Assembly (NCBI RefSeq): GCF_946479605.1
Contig: NZ_CAMLGT010000243.1
Location: forward strand, 1 to 5,749
DNA length: 5,749 nucleotides
Reading direction: 5' to 3'
Origin: an uncultured Lacibacter sp.
Lineage (GTDB): Bacteria; Bacteroidota; Bacteroidia; Chitinophagales; Chitinophagaceae
The position numbers and the translations under genes are program-made. Under the pieces are notes generated by a model. The model was given only the letters and a program-made list of their open reading frames with translations. It was not told where the DNA came from and searched no databases. Shown here in pieces: positions 1-5,749 of the stretch. How positions within the stretch are numbered: position 1 is the first letter of the stretch; every line of letters starts with the position of its first letter.

Positions 1-2730
1 AATGGAAAAATCAATTCCTTTCCATGTAAAGCCTGCATCAAATCCGTAAGTGTAGCGTGCATTGGTTGTGCCGAGGTAAACAAGATCACCAGGATTATCA
101 GGTGTACCACCGCCTGCATCAATCCGTCCATCTTTATTCAAGTCAAGATATTTCATATCGCCTGCTGCAGGATTTGCAAAGAAGGGATAGAACACACTTG
201 CTTTGTATGCATTTGCTTCTGCCTGCGACTGGAAAAAACCTGCTGTTCTGAAACCCCAAACAGAGTTCATGGGATAACCTTCGAGGTATTGAATAACACC
301 GCCTGTACCAATTGAATTTCTGTCGTTATACTCAAGCAGTTTGTTCTGGTTATCGGCAATGTTAAATCCTACATGATAATCAACTTTACCAATGCGGTCA
401 CGCCATTTTACATCCAGTTCTTTACCCCAGCTTCTTAATTTACCTGAGTTAATATAGCCCGGTGTAATACCCATAATATTCGGCAGGTTAGGAATAGCCA
501 GCAGATCGGTTACCATTTTTACATAGTAATCACCGGTAATGGTTAAGCGGTTACCAAGTACACCTAAATCAAAACCTATGTTTGATTGAGTAACTGTTTC
601 CCATGTAAGATCTGGTGATGATTGTATGTTTTGATAAACGTATTGTGTGCGGGCATTGTTAAACACAAGGTTGTTTGATGTACTGAGACCACTTGTTAAC
701 AAACTCATGTAATCGTAATAACCCAGCGCATCACTGTTTCCTAATTTACCCCATGAAGCACGGATCTTTAAGTTGTTGATGAAATAAAGATTCTTCATGA
801 AGTTTTCCTGATCAACTCTCCATGCAGCAGAGAAAGATGGATAGAAGCGCCAGCGGTTGGTTGGTACTAATCTTGAACTTCCATCGTAACGGTAAGATGC
901 TTCCAGCAAGTAGCGTCCTTTATAGCTGTAGTTGAAACGGCCAAATGCTGATGCAAGTGCCCATGCCTGTACAATATCCCTGCTTGTTTTTGTAAGCGGA
1001 TCTGCAAAGTTTAAACTGAAGAATTCGTTGCTGGGCATACTTTGTCCTGTTGCCTGCATTTCATCTTTCCTGTATTCTTCATAAGAACCACCCTGTAATA
1101 AAGTAAATGCATGATCGCCCAACTTTAAATTATAGGTAAGAAAACTCTGCACGTTATTCTGGTAAGCTTTGTTCTTTACCAGCGTGAGCATGTTCGGTGT
1201 ATTGATGCTGAAACGAACTGTGTTTGTGCTGCGTCCATACCAATACAATGTTTTTGCCTGGTTCTCCATATTGTATGTATTCTGGTTGCGCCATGCAATT
1301 ACATCAAGTGTTAATCCTTTAATGACATTCTTTACCTGGAAATTTATTTTACCGGTGAATGTTTCATAGTCACGTGTTTCCATACCGGCATTCTTTTCAA
1401 TATCCACAGCGTTAACCTGAAGATCACCATTGTACACATTGCCTGTTGTATCGCCTTTTGGTACATACAACGACTGGCGTGCACGGCTGCGGTAAAGCCT
1501 GTTAATGATCTGCTCAGTGCCATAAGAATTTTCACGCACAAACGAACCGATATAACCTGCTGTTACTTTCAGCGTGAGGTAGCGGTTCATTTCAGCATTT
1601 ACATTCAGCTTTAAATTGTATCGTGTATTATCATCGGGACCGTAACGCAGTACACCATCCCGTTTATAAAAACTTCCTGAAAGCAGGTAATTCAATTTCT
1701 GTTCACCACCGCTGATGGAGATAGAATGGTTTTGCTGATGGTTGATCTTATCCATGCCTTCCTTCAGCCAGTTGTTGTTATCAAAATATTCCCAGCGGTC
1801 GGCTGTGGGGTTTGGACGTGAAGAAAAGTTTGGATTCTTTAACCACTCGATCTGTTCTGCATTGAACTCTCTTGCACCTGTTGCATTAAAACGTGCTTCA
1901 TCGATCAGTGTCTGCTCATCCCATGAATTCAACCGTTCGGGTTGACGTGCCGTAATATTCAATCCATAATAGCTGTTGAAGCTGATGCGTGTTTTACCAG
2001 CCGCACCTTGTTTTGTTGTAACAAGTACAACACCGGCAGCTGCACGTGCACCGTAAATAGCAGAAGCAGATGCATCTTTCAAAACGGAGATCGATTCAAT
2101 ATCGTTTGGATCGATGAGATTAATATCCTGTTCAATACCATCAACCAACACAAGGGCCGATGCATTGTTGGCCGATGTAAACCCACGCACCCTGATTCCA
2201 TAACCTTCGGCACCCGGTTTGCCACTGCCACGTATAACCGTAACGCCGGGCAGTACACCCTGCAAGGCGCTGGTAGCATTTGGCACGGGGCGGTTGATAA
2301 GGTCTTTTCCGTTGGCTACAGCCACCGCTCCGCTCAGGTTTACTTTTTTCTGGCTACCGTAACCAATCACCACCACGTTTTCGAGTGAGGTGGCATTGTT
2401 TTGTAAAATAATGTTGATGGCGGCACGACTGTCAACCGTTTCTTCCTGTGTTATATAACCAGTACTGGAGAAAACAAGTACAGAGCCGATGGCAGCTGTG
2501 ATGGAATACTTTCCTTCTTTATTGGTGGTAACCCCGGTTTGACTACCTTTTATCAATACACTTACTCCTTCAACGGGAGAACCGGTGGCATCGGAGACGG
2601 TACCGCCAACCTGTTTTGATTGACTAAAAAGAGAACATGTGGAGAGAAGGGCGAACACCAAAATAGAGAAATGCTTTGCCCATTGTACCCAGGCAAGCCT
2701 GGTTGCATGAATCGTTTTTTCAACTTTCAT
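1..2730 (-). CDS. SusC/RagA-family TonB-linked outer-membrane transporter (C-terminus cut by window edge)
   Basis: Outer-membrane beta-barrel that, with a SusD-like lipoprotein lid, imports glycans or other large nutrients using TonB energy. The window holds 910 codons; the family is usually about 1000-1100 residues, so the last barrel strands lie outside. Visible in order: a signal peptide with hydrophobic core at about residues 21-35; a carboxypeptidase-regulatory-like beta-sandwich at about 40-110; the TonB-box-like segment LENVVVIGYGSQKK (116-129); the plug at about 130-242, including VDGIEQ (196-201), NDIESISVLKDASASAIYGA (209-228) and VLVTTKQG (235-242), the classic SusC/RagA signature; then barrel strands with typical RFYPSFSAAWR and KIRASWGKLGNSDALGYYDY motifs. 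A DxNxDGxID loop lies at 863-871. There is no N-terminal STN domain. The ATG at 2730 is secure: an in-frame TGA lies nine codons upstream (2755-2757) with no start codon between. There is no Shine-Dalgarno sequence, as is common in Bacteroidota. The substrate cannot be told from sequence. Family assignment is very sure. Confidence 0.97.
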   Translation of the reverse strand, partial: MKVEKTIHATRLAWVQWAKHFSILVFALLSTCSLFSQSKQVGGTVSDATGSPVEGVSVLIKGSQTGVTTNKEGKYSITAAIGSVLVFSSTGYITQEETVDSRAAINIILQNNATSLENVVVIGYGSQKKVNLSGAVAVANGKDLINRPVPNATSALQGVLPGVTVIRGSGKPGAEGYGIRVRGFTSANNASALVLVDGIEQDINLIDPNDIESISVLKDASASAIYGARAAAGVVLVTTKQGAAGKTRISFNSYYGLNITARQPERLNSWDEQTLIDEARFNATGAREFNAEQIEWLKNPNFSSRPNPTADRWEYFDNNNWLKEGMDKINHQQNHSISISGGEQKLNYLLSGSFYKRDGVLRYGPDDNTRYNLKLNVNAEMNRYLTLKVTAGYIGSFVRENSYGTEQIINRLYRSRARQSLYVPKGDTTGNVYNGDLQVNAVDIEKNAGMETRDYETFTGKINFQVKNVIKGLTLDVIAWRNQNTYNMENQAKTLYWYGRSTNTVRFSINTPNMLTLVKNKAYQNNVQSFLTYNLKLGDHAFTLLQGGSYEEYRKDEMQATGQSMPSNEFFSLNFADPLTKTSRDIVQAWALASAFGRFNYSYKGRYLLEASYRYDGSSRLVPTNRWRFYPSFSAAWRVDQENFMKNLYFINNLKIRASWGKLGNSDALGYYDYMSLLTSGLSTSNNLVFNNARTQYVYQNIQSSPDLTWETVTQSNIGFDLGVLGNRLTITGDYYVKMVTDLLAIPNLPNIMGITPGYINSGKLRSWGKELDVKWRDRIGKVDYHVGFNIADNQNKLLEYNDRNSIGTGGVIQYLEGYPMNSVWGFRTAGFFQSQAEANAYKASVFYPFFANPAAGDMKYLDLNKDGRIDAGGGTPDNPGDLVYLGTTNARYTYGFDAGFTWKGIDFSI

Positions 2731-2904
2731 ATAGCAGCAATTTTGTTTTGTACTTCAAAATTGCCGCTAAAAGGCCCCTTCATCCAAAAAAAGCACTACG
2801 CCAAAACCTCTACAACAGAAATAATAATTATTGATTTTTAACTACTTATGAAATTTAAGGCTACGTCTATCATGTTTTTTCTATTGCCGTAATGAAAAGA
2901 CAGA
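2731..2904 (-). other. Intergenic region between regulator and susC-like gene
   Basis: This 174-bp AT-rich gap should hold the promoter and operator of the susC-like gene, if it has its own. I see no convincing intrinsic terminator after the regulator stop codon, so readthrough from the regulator into the transporter gene is possible. I also find no clean Bacteroidota promoter (TTTG at -33 plus TAnnTTTG at -7). The 30 bases before the start codon are A-rich and lack a Shine-Dalgarno sequence. A perfect AT-only palindrome (AATAATTATT) sits at 2823-2832 and could be chance in such AT-rich sequence. The one strong element is the inverted repeat at 2732-2769, listed separately. No small ORF here looks real. 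Confidence 0.7.
2732..2769 (-). promoter_or_regulatory. Near-perfect 14-bp inverted repeat (hairpin or operator) abutting the susC-like start codon
   Basis: In the gene's sense direction the 5' arm TAGCGGCAATTTTG (2769-2756) is followed by a 10-nt spacer AAGTACAAAA (2755-2746) and the 3' arm CAAAATTGCTGCTA (2745-2732). The arms are reverse complements at 13 of 14 positions, and the one mismatch becomes a G-U wobble in RNA, so all 14 pairs can form. The 3' arm ends one base before the ATG at 2730, so the stem would cover roughly -2 to -39, the whole ribosome-binding area. No U-tract follows, so it is not a standard intrinsic terminator. The repeat is seen directly. A role as a translation-blocking hairpin, RNA-switch element or operator for the upstream HTH protein is inference. 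Confidence 0.6.
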
Positions 2905-5749
2905 TCAACTGGTAATTTTAATGAGATGATCAAAGAGGTTTACCTCATTTGGCAATTCCAGTTTCTTACGGAGGCGGTAACGGCTTGTTTCCACGCCACG
3001 TATGGAAATGTTCATCAGTTGAGCGATCTCTTTCGACGAGAGATTCAACCTGAGGTAAGCGGCCAGCTTCAGGTCAGAAGTAGTAAGAGTTGGGTATTGC
3101 TCTTTTAGTTTTTTGAGATAGTTGGTGTGTACACTATCGAAGTGTACGGCAAACTGCTCCCACTCCTCGTTATGATCCAGTTCCTTGTCGATCAGTTTCA
3201 GGATTTTTTGAAATTCTTTGCCTGCTTTTCCGGCATCGGTATGTCCTTTATATTGTAGCAGGTCTTCCCTGAGTTTTGACAGCAGCTCTTTTTTCTGCAC
3301 CAGATTCATGGCTGATGAGGCCAGTTCCGTGTTCTTGTGTTCCACCTCCGACTGCAATTTTTCGTTGCGCAATTCAATGATCTGCTTTTCACTTTTTTCA
3401 ATTTCAATCTGGTGCTGTAGTTGGAGCTGCTTCTGTTCCTCATCGTACTTCCGTTGCTGCTCCTGCAATTTCAGTTTTTGCAATCGCTTATATTTCCGTT
3501 GCTGGCGTTTATAAAACATATACAGCAAACTGAAAAACAGCAGCACATAAATAGTATAGGCCCACCATGTTTGATACCAGGGCGGTAATATTTTAAAAGC
3601 AAATCCGGTTACCTGCGATTGGTTGTCGGGGTTGTTCCTGCTCCTTACCTTGAATGTATAATTTCCTGCAGGCAGGTTGGTGTAATCCCGTTCTGTTTTT
3701 TTCGACCACGCCGACCAGTCTTTATCAAACCCGTCCAAAAAATAACTGTACTCAGTATTCAGCTCCTGTCCGAAAAGCGTGGATGCACATTCAAAATGCA
3801 AGGCGTTGTTTTTGTATTTAATGGAAGGAGCAGCCGTTGCTGGTTGATACCCCCCGTAGATCAGCCCATTTTCCATTCCGCTCAATTGTACTTTTCTTAT
3901 CCGTGCCTGTATGGGCAGTTGATTCTTTTTATACAAGGCATAATTCAAATGAAAGAACCCTTTTTCTGCAGCAATCAATACATTGCTGCTGTCAATAACA
4001 CGAATGTTTTCAAAACCGCCTGCCATGATGCGTCCATCCAGTTCGGGAAAAGAAATGGTGCGTGCTTGTTTGTTGGTGCGGTCAACGATGTACACTTTTT
4101 TATCACGGCAAAACCAGATATTGCCAGCGGCATCTTCTTTTATATAGCTGATGGGAGTAGTACCAACAAGTTGCTGTAACCACTCTGACCGCACAAAATC
4201 TTTTTCCTGCTCACTGTATTCAAAAATGCCATTGTCTGTTGTAAGAACAATTTTATCTTTTAGTTTATATACTTTGTTATGGTTACCAGAAAGGAATTTT
4301 TTCCTGTCGTTATAACGTGCAGCTGTACCAATTCCATTTTCTGTAAAATTGATCTTGTACAATCCTTTATAAGGATGTGCGATCCATATCACATCTTTTC
4401 CTATCGCCACAAAACGTGCAGCTTCTACCTGTGAGTTTACAACCGGTTGCGACAGGCTGCCATTTGCATCATTGATAAAACTGATACCGTTGTATGTTCC
4501 ACCTACAATTATTTGTGATGTGCCTGTATTGTACAATGGCTGAAAACCCCAGAAGCCGGTTCTTGTATCCAACGGCACAGCTTTGTTTCCTTTAATAATA
4601 TAAGCGCCTTTATTATGCCCCATCATCAGCTGCTTATTCACAGCTGAAAGATTCCATACCTGCCCCTCGGAGTTTAGTACAAAATCAAAAGCGCCAATGG
4701 TATAACTGATATCGGAAAAAGAAGGATCTAATTTTATGCGGTATACTCCCGTTGACACACCCAAATACAATTCATTTTCAAAAACAGCAGAAGTATAACC
4801 CGCATTACGGTTTTGCAGATCAGGGAAAATATTGCGGATAGCATTACTGTAGGTTACAAGATCAATCCCGTTATCAAGACCCAGCCAAAGATTCCTGTGT
4901 TTATCCATCATCACAGAAAGTACATTATTATTCTGGATGCCTTCATTTTTTGTAAACCGCTGTATGAACTTTCCTTTTTTATTAATAATGATACAACCGC
5001 CAAGATTGGTAGCAAGTGCTATTCTGTCGGAAGAGATGATGCAGGCTGATGAAATATTTTTTGCAGCGATCTCTTTAATATCAGGTGTTGAAAAGGGTGT
5101 TACCGTATCGCCATGTAAAACATACAATCCATGCATGAGCGATACAAGCAGAGTGCTGTCCTTTGCCAGTGGTAATACTGTGCGCAATAGAAAATTATCA
5201 GCAGGCAATTTCCCATTCCTGATCACCTGCTGCCACTCACCATTTACGTAACGCACCAGGCCCTTCGCTATTTCATTGGCCAGCAGTTCGCCATTTACTG
5301 CACCGAGGTAGCCCCAGTTAACGCTGTTATGCACCAGCACTTTTGTTCCGGTGTATTCCAGAATTTTTTTATTGGCCCTGAAAAAAACACGGCCTTTATA
5401 AAAACAGATGTTCCATACATCAGCAAAGTCGTTATCCTTCTCAGGAATAAGTTTATTGAGTGAAGTATAAACCAGCTCTCCATTTGTACCAGGTGAGAAA
5501 TAACCGATCTCCCCCTGTCCGCCGGTATAGATCTTTTGATCCTCGCTTACCGCTACAGAACGGGCAATGGTTTTATTCGGCAGTTTATATGTGCGCCAGA
5601 AAACGCCATCAAAACTTAACAGGCCATCGTTATTGGCGAAATATAGAATGCCGTTTTTATCCTGCACAATTCCCCAGCTTTGGCTGCCTGCATTATACTG
5701 CTGTTTGGAATAGTTTACAATATTCGGAATGCCAATAGTATTCTGCGCA
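2905..5749 (-). CDS. One-piece membrane sensor/regulator: periplasmic beta-propeller, YYY domain, LuxR-type HTH (N-terminus cut by window edge)
   Basis: Likely ligand-responsive transcription regulator in the inner membrane. The frame stays open to the window edge (first full codon 5746-5748), giving 947 visible residues. The GTG at 5667 is an internal valine inside a propeller motif, not the start. The first visible residues, AQNTIGIPNI, look like the stretch just after signal-peptide cleavage, so perhaps 20-30 residues are missing. Numbering from the first visible residue: about 640 residues of propeller with Reg_prop-like motifs, e.g. WGIVQDKNGILYFANNDGL (25-43), VMMDKHRNLWLGLDNGI (279-295) and IKEDAAGNIWF (536-546); a YYY domain at about 643-720; a transmembrane helix at 728-746 starting WWAYTIYVLLFF, followed by basic KRQQRKYKR; a Lys/Glu/Gln-rich coiled coil at about 747-834; and a C-terminal helix-turn-helix at about 885-947 with LSSKEIAQLMNISIRGVETS. 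No histidine-kinase H/N/G boxes and no receiver domain are present, unlike hybrid two-component systems. It lies upstream of, and in line with, the susC-like gene, its probable target. Architecture is sure; ligand and target are inferred. Confidence 0.95.
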   Translation of the reverse strand, partial: AQNTIGIPNIVNYSKQQYNAGSQSWGIVQDKNGILYFANNDGLLSFDGVFWRTYKLPNKTIARSVAVSEDQKIYTGGQGEIGYFSPGTNGELVYTSLNKLIPEKDNDFADVWNICFYKGRVFFRANKKILEYTGTKVLVHNSVNWGYLGAVNGELLANEIAKGLVRYVNGEWQQVIRNGKLPADNFLLRTVLPLAKDSTLLVSLMHGLYVLHGDTVTPFSTPDIKEIAAKNISSACIISSDRIALATNLGGCIIINKKGKFIQRFTKNEGIQNNNVLSVMMDKHRNLWLGLDNGIDLVTYSNAIRNIFPDLQNRNAGYTSAVFENELYLGVSTGVYRIKLDPSFSDISYTIGAFDFVLNSEGQVWNLSAVNKQLMMGHNKGAYIIKGNKAVPLDTRTGFWGFQPLYNTGTSQIIVGGTYNGISFINDANGSLSQPVVNSQVEAARFVAIGKDVIWIAHPYKGLYKINFTENGIGTAARYNDRKKFLSGNHNKVYKLKDKIVLTTDNGIFEYSEQEKDFVRSEWLQQLVGTTPISYIKEDAAGNIWFCRDKKVYIVDRTNKQARTISFPELDGRIMAGGFENIRVIDSSNVLIAAEKGFFHLNYALYKKNQLPIQARIRKVQLSGMENGLIYGGYQPATAAPSIKYKNNALHFECASTLFGQELNTEYSYFLDGFDKDWSAWSKKTERDYTNLPAGNYTFKVRSRNNPDNQSQVTGFAFKILPPWYQTWWAYTIYVLLFFSLLYMFYKRQQRKYKRLQKLKLQEQQRKYDEEQKQLQLQHQIEIEKSEKQIIELRNEKLQSEVEHKNTELASSAMNLVQKKELLSKLREDLLQYKGHTDAGKAGKEFQKILKLIDKELDHNEEWEQFAVHFDSVHTNYLKKLKEQYPTLTTSDLKLAAYLRLNLSSKEIAQLMNISIRGVETSRYRLRKKLELPNEVNLFDHLIKITS

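Noticed and set aside
1942..2388. A 148-codon open frame on the plus strand
   Set aside because: It lies wholly antisense to the highly conserved plug region of the SusC-like gene. The translation has no recognisable domain, so it is a shadow frame.
2732..2769. The inverted repeat as a rho-independent terminator
   Set aside because: In the minus-strand direction the stem runs straight into the start codon with no U-tract, and in the plus-strand direction it is followed by A-rich then C-rich sequence.
2816..2823. TATTTCTG on the minus strand as a Bacteroidota -7 element (TAnnTTTG with one mismatch)
   Set aside because: No TTG or TTTG lies 19-23 bases upstream, and single-mismatch hits are common in AT-rich DNA.
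2620..2841. 73-codon plus-strand frame across the intergenic gap
   Set aside because: It overlaps the signal-peptide coding end of the SusC-like gene and the hairpin, and has no recognisable protein features. An antisense RNA here cannot be excluded, but nothing in the sequence supports it directly.
2760..2889. Direct repeat of CGGCAAT (minus strand) at 2883-2889 and 2760-2766
   Set aside because: About one shared 7-mer is expected by chance in a gap of this length, and the flanks do not match. The second copy is simply part of the hairpin arm.
3218..3514. Cys/Ser-rich 98-codon plus-strand frame
   Set aside because: It is the antisense of the Lys/Gln/Glu-rich coiled coil of the regulator. 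The odd composition is explained by that coding strand.
3619..4179. 186-codon plus-strand frame
   Set aside because: Antisense to the YYY domain and propeller of the regulator, where the minus-strand protein has clear family motifs.

Overview
The window looks like accessory carbohydrate- or nutrient-uptake DNA from a member of the Bacteroidota. A Chitinophagaceae-type soil or freshwater genus is plausible, but that rank is a guess. The grounds are a SusC/RagA-type outer-membrane protein, a one-piece periplasmic-propeller/LuxR-HTH regulator of the kind common in this phylum, moderate GC content, and a translation start without a Shine-Dalgarno sequence.

Only two genes are supported. Both lie on the minus strand and both are cut by the window edges. 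Read in the direction of transcription (high to low coordinates), positions 5749-2905 carry a 947-residue, N-terminally truncated membrane-spanning sensor/regulator. It has a two-component-regulator-type beta-propeller, a triple-tyrosine (YYY) domain, one transmembrane helix, a long coiled coil and a LuxR/GerE-like helix-turn-helix. A 174-bp AT-rich gap follows (2904-2731). Positions 2730-1 then carry the first 910 residues of a SusC/RagA TonB-dependent transporter, whose barrel end runs off the window. The susD-like partner and any hydrolases would be expected beyond position 1.

Inferred working model: the regulator senses a ligand, probably a glycan fragment, in the periplasm. It passes the signal through the membrane helix and coiled coil to its own DNA-binding domain, with no kinase or receiver step, and controls the downstream susC-like gene. 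This resembles a SusR-type polysaccharide utilisation locus.

The most notable unexplained signal is a near-perfect 14-bp inverted repeat (2732-2769) ending one base before the susC-like start codon. As RNA it would form a 14-pair stem with a 10-nt loop covering the whole ribosome-binding region. As DNA it could be an operator. No RNA genes, CRISPR arrays, insertion sequences or other mobile elements were seen.
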